The notes under the pieces: generated by a model
What the model saw: the letters and a program-made list of their open reading frames with translations, nothing else
Database searches by the model: none
What the model was told of the DNA's origin: nothing
Shown here: positions 24,630 to 32,620 of the stretch, piece after piece
Numbering within the stretch: position 1 is the first letter of the stretch
Layout: each line of letters begins with the position of its first letter
Assembly: GCF_001552555.1 (NCBI RefSeq)
Contig: NZ_BCRK01000039.1
Coordinates: 1 to 38,527 of the forward strand
Direction of reading: 5' to 3'
DNA: 38,527 nucleotides
DNA from: Nocardiopsis trehalosi NBRC 14201
Lineage (GTDB): Bacteria; Actinomycetota; Actinomycetes; Streptosporangiales; Streptosporangiaceae
Program-made: the position numbers and the translations under genes

Positions 24630-26012
24630 GTGAGCTTGACGCACGACGCGGCACCGTCCCCGTCCCCGTCCCTGCCCACCAGCGCCGGACGCCGGTTCCG
24701 TGCCTACACCACCAAGCACCTGGACGAGCTGACGGCCCGGGCCGGGCTCGGCGCCGACGAGCGGCTCGCGGTCCGCGCGGTGGCCACCGTGCTGCCGTTC
24801 CGGGTCAACGGGTACGTCATCGACGAGCTGATCGACTGGGACGCGGCCCCGGACGACCCGATCTACCGGCTCGTCTTCCCCCAGGCCGACATGCTGCCGC
24901 GCGCGGACGTCGCGCGGATCGCCGACCTGCTGCGCGCCGACGCGCCCCGCAAGGAACTGAACGCCGCCGCCAACGAGGTGCGGGCGCGGCTCAACCCGCA
25001 CCCGGCGGGCCAGATGGACCTCAACGTCCCCCGGATCGGCGCCGACGACCCGCTCGAGGGCATGCAGCACAAGTACGCCGAGACGGTCCTGTTCTTCCCC
25101 AAACAGGGTCAGACCTGCCACGCCTACTGCACCTACTGCTTCCGCTGGGCCCAGTTCGTCGGCGAACCCGACCTCAAGTTCGCCTCCGACGACATCGAGC
25201 ACCTCGTCCGCTACCTGCGCGCCCACCCCGAGGTGACCAGCGTCCTGCTGACCGGCGGGGACCCGATGATCATGGGCGAGGGGGTCATCTCCCGCTACAT
25301 CGAGCCCCTCCTCGAGGTCGACACGCTGGAGTCCATCCGCATCGGGACCAAGTCGCTGGCCTACTGGCCGCAGCGCTTCACCTCCGACCCCGACGCCGAC
25401 GACACCCTGCGCCTGTTCGAGCGGGTCGTCGACTCGGGCAAGAACCTCGCGTTCATGGCCCACTTCTCCCACCCGAACGAGATGGCGCCCGAGCTCGTGC
25501 AGCGGGCCGTGCGCCGCATCCAGGGCACCGGCGCGGTCATCCGCACCCAGGCCCCGCTGATCCGCACGATCAACGACGACCCCGCCACGTGGGAGAGCAT
25601 GTGGCGCACCCACGTCCGGCACGGCATGGTGCCGTACTACATGTTCGTCGAGCGCGACACCGGGCCGCAGGACTACTTCGCGGTCCCGCTCGCCCGCGCC
25701 TACGAGGTGTTCCGCGACGCCTACAGCCGGGTCTCCGGGCTCGCCCGCACGGTGCGCGGGCCGTCCATGTCGGCCACCCCCGGCAAGGTGTGCGTCAACG
25801 GCGTCACCGAGATCGCGGGCGAGAAGGTGTTCGTCCTCAGCTTCATCCAGGCGCGCGACCCCGAACTCGTCGGAATCCCCTTCTTCGCCAAGTACGACGA
25901 GAAGGCCGCGTGGCTGTTCGACCTGGAGCCCGCTCTCGGTGCCACCCGCTTCCCCTACGAGGAGCAGCCCCCCGCCGACCCGTCCCCCCTGGTCGACTCG
26001 GCCCACCTCTGA
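24630..26012 (+). CDS. KamA-family radical SAM protein (aminomutase-like)
   Basis: A 460-residue radical SAM, PLP-dependent enzyme of the lysine 2,3-aminomutase family. GAGAGGAG precedes the GTG start by 4 nt. The cluster motif is CHAYCTYC (Cys163, Cys167, Cys170), the SAM motif TGGDP is at 208-212, Arg172 matches the carboxylate-binding Arg134 of clostridial KAM, and Lys386 in SATPGK matches the PLP lysine. Asp343 may match substrate Asp293, but the position of the second substrate Asp (Asp330, seven residues before the lysine) is Ser379. The region RIGTKSLAYWPQRF also differs from true KAM. Its substrate may therefore not be lysine. No EpmA partner is nearby. Confidence 0.85.
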   Translation: MSLTHDAAPSPSPSLPTSAGRRFRAYTTKHLDELTARAGLGADERLAVRAVATVLPFRVNGYVIDELIDWDAAPDDPIYRLVFPQADMLPRADVARIADLLRADAPRKELNAAANEVRARLNPHPAGQMDLNVPRIGADDPLEGMQHKYAETVLFFPKQGQTCHAYCTYCFRWAQFVGEPDLKFASDDIEHLVRYLRAHPEVTSVLLTGGDPMIMGEGVISRYIEPLLEVDTLESIRIGTKSLAYWPQRFTSDPDADDTLRLFERVVDSGKNLAFMAHFSHPNEMAPELVQRAVRRIQGTGAVIRTQAPLIRTINDDPATWESMWRTHVRHGMVPYYMFVERDTGPQDYFAVPLARAYEVFRDAYSRVSGLARTVRGPSMSATPGKVCVNGVTEIAGEKVFVLSFIQARDPELVGIPFFAKYDEKAAWLFDLEPALGATRFPYEEQPPADPSPLVDSAHL

Positions 26013-26421
26013 CCGCTTCCCCCGCCCCCCCCGGCCCGGCCCACCCGGCCCGGGGGGCCCACCGCGCGGGACGCCGTCCCCCGCTGCGGTGCCCGTCGGC
26101 GTCCGCCGCGTCGCCGCCCGGCCGCCGTGCCGCCCCGCGGGCGTCGGCGGCCGTCCCGCCGTCGGCCCCGCCCCGGCGACGCGTGTCCCACCACCGTCCG
26201 GCCGCCCCGGCCGTCGAAGTCGTCGCTGCGTCCACCCTTTTCGCGCCCCCGGTCGGCGCCGCCGTGCCCAATCCCCGCCCTGCTCGGGCGGGGTGGCCGC
26301 GCGCTTTTCCATTCCGCGACTTCCGAGGTCGCGCCTCGCATTACCTCACACGTCATCGACGCGGGATGCCACTCCTTGCCAGAGTTGCCCCATCGGACGC
26401 AGACATGAGGAAGAGGCCGAA
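26013..26421. other. 409-nt gap without a gene
   Basis: C-rich sequence up to about 26215, then a lower-GC promoter-like stretch before the next gene. CGCGAC and GTCGCG flank TTCCGAG near 26317-26335 as a short inverted repeat. No clear terminator or gene is seen. Confidence 0.4.
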
Positions 26422-26862
26422 ATGACGAACTCCACCGCCACCCTGGACGCCCGCACCACCACCCCCGGCGGCATCGCGGGACTGCTCGCCAACACCCGGG
26501 CGGCGCTCACCGTCGACGCCCTCGTCACCGGCGGCAACGGGCTCGCCTACCTGGCTCTGAGCGGTGTCCTCGGCGGCCTGCTCGGCGCCTCCACCGGCGT
26601 CCTGCTCGGAGTGGGGGCGTTCCTCGCCGCCTACGGGATCGCCGTCGGCGCCCTCGCGCTGCGCCCCGTCGCGCCGACGGGCGGGGTGGTGGCCGTCATC
26701 GTCGCCAACCTCTCCTGGACCGCCGCGAGCCTGGCCGTCGCCGTCCTCCCGGTCCTGCCCCTCACCGGCATCGGCCGCACCTGGGTGGTCCTCCAGGCGA
26801 TCACCGTCGGCGCCTTCGCCGCCTGGCAGATCGCCGCCCTGCGCGCCCGGCGCGGCCGCTGA
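26422..26862 (+). CDS. Four-TM conserved membrane protein
   Basis: A 146-residue integral membrane protein with four hydrophobic segments (about 30-48, 52-78, 84-108, 113-136) and short loops. The first segment begins VDALVTGGNGLAYLAL, and the last ends in the basic sequence ALRARRGR. It resembles small actinobacterial membrane proteins often annotated only as hypothetical, so I assign no function. AGAGG stands 6 nt before the ATG. Confidence 0.75.
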   Translation: MTNSTATLDARTTTPGGIAGLLANTRAALTVDALVTGGNGLAYLALSGVLGGLLGASTGVLLGVGAFLAAYGIAVGALALRPVAPTGGVVAVIVANLSWTAASLAVAVLPVLPLTGIGRTWVVLQAITVGAFAAWQIAALRARRGR

Positions 26863-27036
26863 CCGCCGAACCGCCACGGGCGGCCGCCCCTCACCGGGGG
26901 CGGTCGCCCACCGCTGTGCGGGGCGCCCCGCCGCCGCGCGTAAGGCGCGGCCGATCCGGCCGCGCGGCCGGATCGGGACATCGGGCGCGGGACCCGAACC
27001 CACCGCCGCCGGGCCGCGTCGGAGTCGCAGCGGGGG

Positions 27037-27042
27037 CATAAT
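27037..27042 (+). promoter_or_regulatory. Candidate -10 element CATAAT
   Basis: A good -10 match in an otherwise G/C-only stretch, giving a leader of about 65 nt for the next gene. Confidence 0.4.
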
Positions 27043-27113
27043 CGAGCCCGCGGCGACGCGCGCGACCGTGCGGCGCGCTCCCGCACGACGGCGCGCGGAA
27101 CGGGGAGACGCCC

Positions 27114-27914
27114 ATGGGCCAGTGGTTCGGCAGCTATGTGGTGGACGCGGACCGCCTCCCGCTGTTCAGCTTCTTCGTGGCGTTCGTCGCCGGGTTCCTC
27201 TTCATCCGGCTCAGCGTCCGGCTGATCCGCGCCCGGGTCCGCTGGTGGCCCGGCAACGTCCGCCCCGGCGGCCTGCACATCCACCACGTGGTGTTCGGGG
27301 TCGCGTTCATGCTGCTGGGCGGCGTCTCCGCGCTCCTCATCAGCGACCGCGCGGGCACCCCGATCGCGGTGGCCGCCGCGCTGTTCGGGCTCGGCGCGGC
27401 GCTCGTCCTGGACGAGTTCGCGCTCATCCTGCACCTGCGCGACGTCTACTGGACCGAGCAGGGGCGCACCTCCGTCGACGCCGTGTTCGTGGCGATCGCC
27501 CTCACCGGGCTGCTGCTCACCGGGTTCCGGCCCGTCGGCTGGGGGCTGCTGGAAGGGCCGGCCGGGCCGCTCGCCTGGACGGTGCTGCTCGCCCTGGCCC
27601 TGGTCAACCTCGCGGGGGCCGTGGTCAGCGTGCTGAAAGGCAAGATCTGGACCGGGCTCGCCGGGGTGTTCGTCCCCGCGATCTCCGTGGTGGCCGCCTT
27701 CCGGCTGGCCGTGCCGGGGTCGCCGTGGGCGCGCTGGCGCTACGCCGAGGGGTCGGCCAAGCTCCACCAGGCCGCCCTCCGCGACCAGCGGGTCCGCCGC
27801 CCCCTCATCCGGGCCAAGATCCGCTTCCAGGAGGCCATCGCCGGCCGCCACGACCTCGACGCCCCCACCCCCACCCCGGCACCGGCCCCCGCCCTGCCGC
27901 GCGCGGCCCGCTGA
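27114..27914 (+). CDS. Polytopic membrane protein with HIHH and DEFAL motifs
   Basis: A 266-residue protein with about six hydrophobic segments. GGGGAG lies upstream of the ATG. A His cluster (HIHH, 55-58) ends the first cytoplasmic loop, and a charged signature LVLDEFALILHLRDVYW followed by EQGRTSVDAV (about 98-124) lies between segments. His and Asp/Glu at membrane boundaries suggest metal or ion binding, but this is inference. The C-terminal 60 residues are soluble and basic. It is a conserved actinobacterial hypothetical type. Confidence 0.78.
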   Translation: MGQWFGSYVVDADRLPLFSFFVAFVAGFLFIRLSVRLIRARVRWWPGNVRPGGLHIHHVVFGVAFMLLGGVSALLISDRAGTPIAVAAALFGLGAALVLDEFALILHLRDVYWTEQGRTSVDAVFVAIALTGLLLTGFRPVGWGLLEGPAGPLAWTVLLALALVNLAGAVVSVLKGKIWTGLAGVFVPAISVVAAFRLAVPGSPWARWRYAEGSAKLHQAALRDQRVRRPLIRAKIRFQEAIAGRHDLDAPTPTPAPAPALPRAAR

Positions 27915-28179
27915 GCCGACCCCGGCACCGCCGCCACCCCCCACCGGCTGGTCCGTTTCGTTGTAGCCCGCGCGCATCGGGTCCGCCGCCCCCTCGGAGA
28001 CCGGCCGATAGCGCCCCGGGACGACTGATCGCCAGCGACCGGCGACCACCACGCCCCGCCCCCGCGCTCGCCGCGCCCTCCCCACCCCGGCCGCGCGACC
28101 AGGTACGGGGCGTCCGCCACCCGCGCCCGCTCGGGGCGCCCCGGGTGGGCGGTGGACCCTCGCATAGAGTGGGCGGGCT

Positions 28180-29217
28180 ATGGCATGGCACAGCACAGGA
28201 CGGCACCCGCGCGGGCTCACCATCGGCATCGACATCGGGGGCACCAAGGTCGCGGCGGGCGTGGTCACCCCGGCCGGCCGCGTGCTCGCCCGGCGGCGCA
28301 CCGAGACCCCCGACCGGAGCAAGAGCCCCACGGTGGTCGAGGACACCATCGTCGGCCTCGTCACCGCCCTGCGCGCCGAGTACCCGGTCACGGCGGTCGG
28401 CGTCGCGGCCGCCGGGTTCGTCGACGAGCACCGGGCGAGCGTGCTGTTCGCCCCCCACCTGGCGTGGCGGCGCGAACCGCTCCGCGACGCGCTCAAGGCC
28501 CGCCTCGGGCTGCCGGTCGTGGTCGAGAACGACGCCAACGCGTCGGCGTGGGCCGAGGTGTGCGTGGGAGCGGGGCGCGGCTCGGCCAACGTGGTCGTCG
28601 TCAACCTCGGCACGGGCATCGGCGGGGCGATCGTCCTCGACGGCCGCCTGCACCGGGGCCGGTACGGCATCGCCGGGGAGTTCGGGCACATGACGATCGT
28701 CCCGGGCGGGCACCGCTGCGAGTGCGGCAACCGGGGGTGCTGGGAGCAGTACGCCAGCGGCAACGCCGTCACCCGCGACGCGCGCGAACTCGCGGCGGCC
28801 GACTCGCCGGTGGCCCGCACCCTCCTCCAGGCGGTCGGCGGCGACCCGGCGCTGATCACCGGCCCGCTCGTCAGCGGGCTGGCGGCCGGCGGCGACCGCG
28901 CCTGCGTGGAACTGCTGGAGGACGCCGGCACCTGGCTGGGGGTGGGCCTGGCCAACCTCGCGGCCGCGTTCGACCCCGAGCTGTTCATCATCGGCGGCGG
29001 GGTGTCGGAGTGCGGCGACCTGCTCCTCGGTCCGGCGCGGACGGCGTTCCGCCGCAACCTCACCGGCCGCGGCTACCGCCCGGAGGCGCGCATCGCCGCC
29101 GCCCGGCTCGGCAACGAGGCGGGCATGATCGGCGCCGCCGACCTCGCCCGCGACGCCCTCCCCCGAGGCCGCACCGGCCGCCGCCAACCCCGCCTCCCCA
29201 CCCCCCGCCCCCGCTGA
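28180..29217 (+). CDS. glk: ROK-family glucokinase
   Basis: A 345-residue ATP-dependent sugar kinase, most like actinobacterial glucokinase GlkA, which in Streptomyces also mediates glucose repression. Motifs: phosphate-binding GIDIGGTKVAAG (16-27), catalytic Asp118 in ENDANASAWAE, GTGIGGAIVLDG, and the ROK zinc site with His170 and CECGNRGC (Cys180, 182, 187). A basic Arg/Pro tail follows the fold. TAGAGT lies 9 nt before the ATG, consistent with a very short or absent leader. It converges with the methyltransferase gene. Confidence 0.92.
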   Translation: MAWHSTGRHPRGLTIGIDIGGTKVAAGVVTPAGRVLARRRTETPDRSKSPTVVEDTIVGLVTALRAEYPVTAVGVAAAGFVDEHRASVLFAPHLAWRREPLRDALKARLGLPVVVENDANASAWAEVCVGAGRGSANVVVVNLGTGIGGAIVLDGRLHRGRYGIAGEFGHMTIVPGGHRCECGNRGCWEQYASGNAVTRDARELAAADSPVARTLLQAVGGDPALITGPLVSGLAAGGDRACVELLEDAGTWLGVGLANLAAAFDPELFIIGGGVSECGDLLLGPARTAFRRNLTGRGYRPEARIAAARLGNEAGMIGAADLARDALPRGRTGRRQPRLPTPRPR

Positions 29218-29269
29218 CCGCACCCCGTAGCCCTGGTCGGAGATCGGGCCAGAGGGAGAGGCTGCGTGG

Positions 29270-30430
29270 TCAGGGCACCGGGTGGTCGGGGGTGTCGAGC
29301 CAGGTGTGGCGGCCGGTGGGGGTGATGGTGACGCCGAACCGCTCCCGGTCCGGGCGGCGGTTCCGCAGCCACCAGGCGTAGGCGGCCTCGACCTCGTCGA
29401 ACAGGCGGCGGTCGCCGTGCTGCTCGACCGCCGCCCCCTCGGCGCCGGGGACGTGGTCGACCGACGCCCACGCGCCGCTGCCGTCGTAGAGCCACAGGGT
29501 GAACTCGCCCGAACCGTCGGCGGCGTGGAAGTCGACCTGCGCCAGGCCGGGGACGAGGACGCCCACGGCGAACCGGGCGGGGGAGTCCATCCGCAGCAGG
29601 TCGCGCGGGTCGACGCCGGTCACCGAACGCCGCACCGGGGCGGAGGTGTCGACGTAGGAGCGCCATCCGCCGGTGGGTCCGCGCTGGCTCCGCAGCCACA
29701 TGAACCCCGCGCGGGAGAGGACGGGGCCCTGGGCGGTCCCGTCCACCCCCACCTCCAGGCGGAGCAGGCCGGTGCTGGCGTACGGCGTGCCCCAGGGCAG
29801 CAGCACCACCCCGCCCGGCCGGGTCTGCCGCACCCACGCGTAGGGGACCGCCCCCGCGGCGGCCGTGGCGATCACGCGGTCGAACGGGGCGTGGGCGGCC
29901 GCCCCCTGGGCGCCGTCGCCGGTGAGCACCGGAACGGGCAGGCCCGCGTCGGCCAGCCGGCGCCGCGCGTGGCGGGCGAGCCCCGGGTCGACCTCGACCG
30001 ATACCACGTTCTCCGCGCCCAGGCGCGCGGCCAGCAGCGCCGCGTTGTAGCCGGTACCGGTCCCCACTTCGAGGACCCGCGTGCCCTCGCGCGGGTCGAG
30101 CGCGCGCAGCATGCCCAGGACGAGGGACGGCTGGGAGGCGGAACTCGTCACGTACCGCCCGCGCCCGTCCGCGCCCTTCGGTGCGCCGTCGTCCACCTGG
30201 GTCGCCACCGCCACGTCGGAGTAGACGGCCTCCGCCCAGTAGGGGTCGCCGCGCCCGACCGGCCGCAGCCACGCCGGGTCGTCGGCGTCGGGCGTCCAGA
30301 TGACGTCCGGGACGAATCGGCCGCGGTCGACCGCCGCGAACGCGGCCGCCCAGTCCGCGCCGAGCACCCCGCGCGCACGGAGCAGCCCGGCCAACCGGGC
30401 CGGGCCGCTCTCCGGGCGGGGTGGGGTCAC
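29270..30430 (-). CDS. RiPP-associated PIMT-like O-methyltransferase
   Basis: A 386-residue SAM methyltransferase homologous to protein-L-isoaspartate O-methyltransferase but with a long C-terminal extension. The PIMT substrate loop appears as TSSASQPSLVLGML (about 95-108), motif I as VLEVGTGTGYN (119-129), then VVSVEVDP, APFDRVIATAAA and RPGGVVLLPWGT. The C-terminal 150 residues end RFGVTITPTGRHTWLDTPDH, the type of C-terminal block I recall from PIMT homologues in lanthipeptide, lasso, graspetide and imiditide clusters, which methylate an Asp that then closes to an aspartimide. The GTG start at 30428-30430 overlaps the stop of the 44-codon peptide gene (GTGA), implying coupled translation. 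Confidence 0.85.
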   Translation of the reverse strand: MTPPRPESGPARLAGLLRARGVLGADWAAAFAAVDRGRFVPDVIWTPDADDPAWLRPVGRGDPYWAEAVYSDVAVATQVDDGAPKGADGRGRYVTSSASQPSLVLGMLRALDPREGTRVLEVGTGTGYNAALLAARLGAENVVSVEVDPGLARHARRRLADAGLPVPVLTGDGAQGAAAHAPFDRVIATAAAGAVPYAWVRQTRPGGVVLLPWGTPYASTGLLRLEVGVDGTAQGPVLSRAGFMWLRSQRGPTGGWRSYVDTSAPVRRSVTGVDPRDLLRMDSPARFAVGVLVPGLAQVDFHAADGSGEFTLWLYDGSGAWASVDHVPGAEGAAVEQHGDRRLFDEVEAAYAWWLRNRRPDRERFGVTITPTGRHTWLDTPDHPVP

Positions 30431-30561
30431 GTGCCGTCCGGTGCGTCGGGCCCGGTCTTCTCGCCCCCGCCGCCGTGGCCGGCGCCGGACTGGCCGTCCC
30501 ACTCCGAGGGCGTGCCCTTGCCCTGGTCCTCGCCCTTGTCCTGGTCCCCGTGGCGCCCCAT
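30427..30561 (-). CDS. 44-residue candidate imiditide-type RiPP precursor
   Basis: A short gene directly before the methyltransferase: ATG at 30559-30561, GGGAGG 5 nt upstream, TGA at 30427-30429 overlapping the methyltransferase GTG. The peptide is hydrophilic, with no Cys and few hydrophobic residues. It starts MGRHGDQDKGEDQGKG and contains a single Trp in the block TPSEWDGQSGAGHGG. Asp-Gly pairs, the preferred context for aspartimide formation, occur at Asp22-Gly23 (next to Trp21) and Asp42-Gly43. Precursor plus PIMT homologue alone is the defining minimal architecture of imiditides. Codon use is that of a real gene. The assignment as substrate is inference from overlap and family. Confidence 0.7.
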   Translation of the reverse strand: MGRHGDQDKGEDQGKGTPSEWDGQSGAGHGGGGEKTGPDAPDGT

Positions 30562-30599
30562 GGGCCCCTCCCGTCCACTCGTCCGACGATGGCGGCCCG

Positions 30600-30628
30600 A
30601 ACGTATCGACCCGGATGCGCTCTGTCAT
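30600..30628 (-). promoter_or_regulatory. Promoter of the peptide/methyltransferase operon
   Basis: On the minus strand ATGACA (30623-30628), 17 nt, TACGTT (30600-30605). Transcription would begin near 30593, giving a leader of about 30 nt ending in the ribosome site, separate from the GntR gene 125 nt upstream. Confidence 0.5.
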
Positions 30629-30686
30629 CACCGCAGGCCGGAAGTGGCCAATGGGGCCCGGCCATGGTGATGGGTCCGCCGGGGCG

Positions 30687-31430
30687 TCAGGTGGTGAGGG
30701 TGAGTTCGAAGGTGTAGTGGGAGGCGCGGTAGACGTGGGTGGCGGACTCGACGACGCGGCCGGTGTCGTCGTAGACCGTGCGGTCCATGGTGAGCAGCGG
30801 GGCGCCGCGCGGGTCGCCGAGGGCGCGGGACTCGGCGGCGGTCGCGGCGCGGGCGCCGATGCTCTGCGACGCGACCTTGAGGACCACCCCCGACGCGCGC
30901 AGCAGCCGGTACAGGCCGTGCTCGGTGAGCGCCGCCGCCGACAGGTCGACCAGTGAGCGGGGCAGGGTGTTGCGCATCAGCGCCAGCGGCTCGTCGCCCG
31001 CGTAGCGCAGGCGCTCCAGCAGGTAGACCTCGTCGCCCGGGGCGATCTCCAGGTCCGCGGCGACCGTGTCGGACGCGGGCTCGACCCGGAACCCCAGCAC
31101 CTCGGTGCGCGGCCGCCGCCCCGTGTGCTCCAGGTCGTCGTAGAGGCTCGACAGCTCCACCGGCCGCCGCACCCGGGGCGTCACGACCTGCGTGCCGACC
31201 CCGCGCCGGCGCACCAGCAGCCCCCGGTCGACCAGGTAGGCGATGGCCCGGCGCACAGTGGGCCGCGACAGCCCCAGCCGGTCGGCGAGCAGGACCTCGT
31301 TCTCCAGCCGGGTGCCCGCGGGCAGCGCGCCGTCGCTGATGTGCCGCTCCAGCTCCTGCGCGACCTGGAAGTACAGCGGGACCGGGCTCGTCCGGTCGAC
31401 CGCGAGCGGCGGCAGCGGCGGGGTGGTCAC
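30687..31430 (-). CDS. GntR/HutC-family regulator, probable repressor of inositol catabolism
   Basis: A 247-residue regulator: a GntR winged helix (about 12-75; RLENEVLLADRLGLSRPTVR is the recognition region) and a UTRA effector domain (about 95-240; ending HVYRASHYTFELTL). GGAGG lies 7 nt before the GTG at 31428-31430. It is divergent from iolG, with palindromes in between. In other actinobacteria, GntR-type IolR proteins repress iol genes and respond to inositol or an intermediate. The effector here is inferred, not seen. Confidence 0.88.
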   Translation of the reverse strand: MTTPPLPPLAVDRTSPVPLYFQVAQELERHISDGALPAGTRLENEVLLADRLGLSRPTVRRAIAYLVDRGLLVRRRGVGTQVVTPRVRRPVELSSLYDDLEHTGRRPRTEVLGFRVEPASDTVAADLEIAPGDEVYLLERLRYAGDEPLALMRNTLPRSLVDLSAAALTEHGLYRLLRASGVVLKVASQSIGARAATAAESRALGDPRGAPLLTMDRTVYDDTGRVVESATHVYRASHYTFELTLTT

Positions 31431-31458
31431 GGGACGTCCTCCCTGGAGTGGGGCCCTC

Positions 31459-31496
31459 ATTGTACGAGCGATGTGCGCAGATGCGGACGTACGCAT
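31459..31496 (-). promoter_or_regulatory. Regulator promoter overlapped by palindromic operator
   Basis: On the minus strand TACAAT (31459-31464) is a strong -10, with a weak -35 (TCCGCA, 31482-31487) 17 nt upstream. ATGCGGACGTACGCAT (31481-31496), symmetric in 14 of 16 positions, covers this -35, suggesting autorepression. Confidence 0.55.
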
Positions 31497-31510
31497 GTAA
31501 GGACAAAGTA

Positions 31511-31544
31511 TTGACACGGCGTTCGGCGCCGACGTACAAACGTC
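31511..31544 (+). promoter_or_regulatory. iol operon promoter with operator over the -10
   Basis: A perfect TTGACA (31511-31516), 18 nt, TACAAA (31535-31540). The palindrome GACGTACAAACGTC (31531-31544) covers the -10. Its GACGTAC is also found in the first operator at 31486-31492, 45 nt away, so one GntR protein could bind both and shut off both directions. The leader to iolG is about 48 nt with GGAGG at 31584. Confidence 0.6.
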
Positions 31545-31594
31545 AGCAGGCAGGTGACCCACGCCACAGCAGCCACGCCACGCGGAGGACGCCC

Positions 31595-32620
31595 ATGCGG
31601 ATCGGTCTCGTCGGCACCGGCAGGATCGGCGCCTCCCACGCCGCCGCCATCGCGGCCCGCCCCGAGGTCACCGAACTCCTCCTCGCCGACGCCGATCCCG
31701 CGCGTGCCCGCGCGACCGCCGCCGCCATCGGCGCCCGCGCCGTGCCCACCCCCGACGCCCTGCTGGCGCCCGGCGCGGTCGACGGCCTGGTGATCGCCGC
31801 CGCCACGGCCGCCCACCCCGCACTCATCCGGGCGGGGGTGCGCGCGGGCGTCCCGGTGTTCTGCGAGAAGCCCGTGGCGCAGTCCGTCGCCGAGACCGCG
31901 GCGGTCCTGCGCGACGTCGAGCGGGCGGCCGTCCCCGTGCACATCGGGTTCATGCGCCGGTTCGACCCGGGGTACCGGCGGGCCCGCCGGGCGCTGCGCG
32001 ACGGCGAGGTCGGCGTCCTGCACCGCGTGCACGCCGTCACCGGCGACGCGGCACCGCCGCCGCCCGAGTACGTCGCCACCTCCGGCGGGATCTTCCGCGA
32101 CTGCCACGTCCACGACTTCGACGCCCTGCGCTGGGTCACCGGCCGCGAGATCACCGAGGTCACGGCGTTCGGCGCCAACCGGGGCGCGCCGCACTTCGCG
32201 GCCGTCGGCGACGTCGACACCACCGCCGCCGTCCTCCGGCTGGACGACGGCACCCTGGTCACCCTCCAGGGCTCGCGCTACAACGGCGCCGGCTACGACG
32301 TGCGCATGGAGCTGGCCGGCACCCGGGGCACGTTCGCGGTCGGCCTGGCCGACCGGGCCCCGCTCACCTCCGCCGAACCGGGCACCGGCTTCCCCGCCGG
32401 CGACCCGTGGCCCGGGTTCTGGCCCCGGTTCGCCTCCGCCTACGCCGCCGAGATCGACGCGTTCCTGCGGGTGGTCGCGGGCGCCGACGACGACCCGCAC
32501 ACCGAGGGCGCGTGCACCGTGGCCGACGCCCTGGAGGCGGTGCTCGCCGCCGACGCGGCCGACCGCTCGATGCGCGAGGCCCGCCCGGTCCGCGTGGCCG
32601 AGGTGCGCCCCCCGGGTTGA
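31595..32620 (+). CDS. iolG: Inositol 2-dehydrogenase (Gfo/Idh/MocA family)
   Basis: A 341-residue NAD-dependent dehydrogenase that oxidises myo-inositol to scyllo-inosose, the first catabolic step. It has the Rossmann motif GLVGTGRIG (4-12), catalytic Lys92 in EKP, and Asp169/His173 in RDCHVHD, matching the Lys-Asp-His set of B. subtilis IolG. GGAGG lies 6 nt before the ATG at 31595. It is the first gene of the operon and is separated from iolC by an unusual C-rich 263-nt spacer. Confidence 0.9.
   Translation: MRIGLVGTGRIGASHAAAIAARPEVTELLLADADPARARATAAAIGARAVPTPDALLAPGAVDGLVIAAATAAHPALIRAGVRAGVPVFCEKPVAQSVAETAAVLRDVERAAVPVHIGFMRRFDPGYRRARRALRDGEVGVLHRVHAVTGDAAPPPPEYVATSGGIFRDCHVHDFDALRWVTGREITEVTAFGANRGAPHFAAVGDVDTTAAVLRLDDGTLVTLQGSRYNGAGYDVRMELAGTRGTFAVGLADRAPLTSAEPGTGFPAGDPWPGFWPRFASAYAAEIDAFLRVVAGADDDPHTEGACTVADALEAVLAADAADRSMREARPVRVAEVRPPG

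Noticed and set aside
24630-26012. EpmB (EF-P beta-lysylation) assignment
   Set aside because: The protein is longer than EpmB, the substrate loop differs and no epmA is present.
29270-30430. FxLD-type or ATP-grasp-associated methyltransferase system
   Set aside because: No lanthionine synthetase, ATP-grasp ligase or Cys/Ser-rich precursor is near. The overlapping Asp-Gly peptide fits an imiditide-type pair better.
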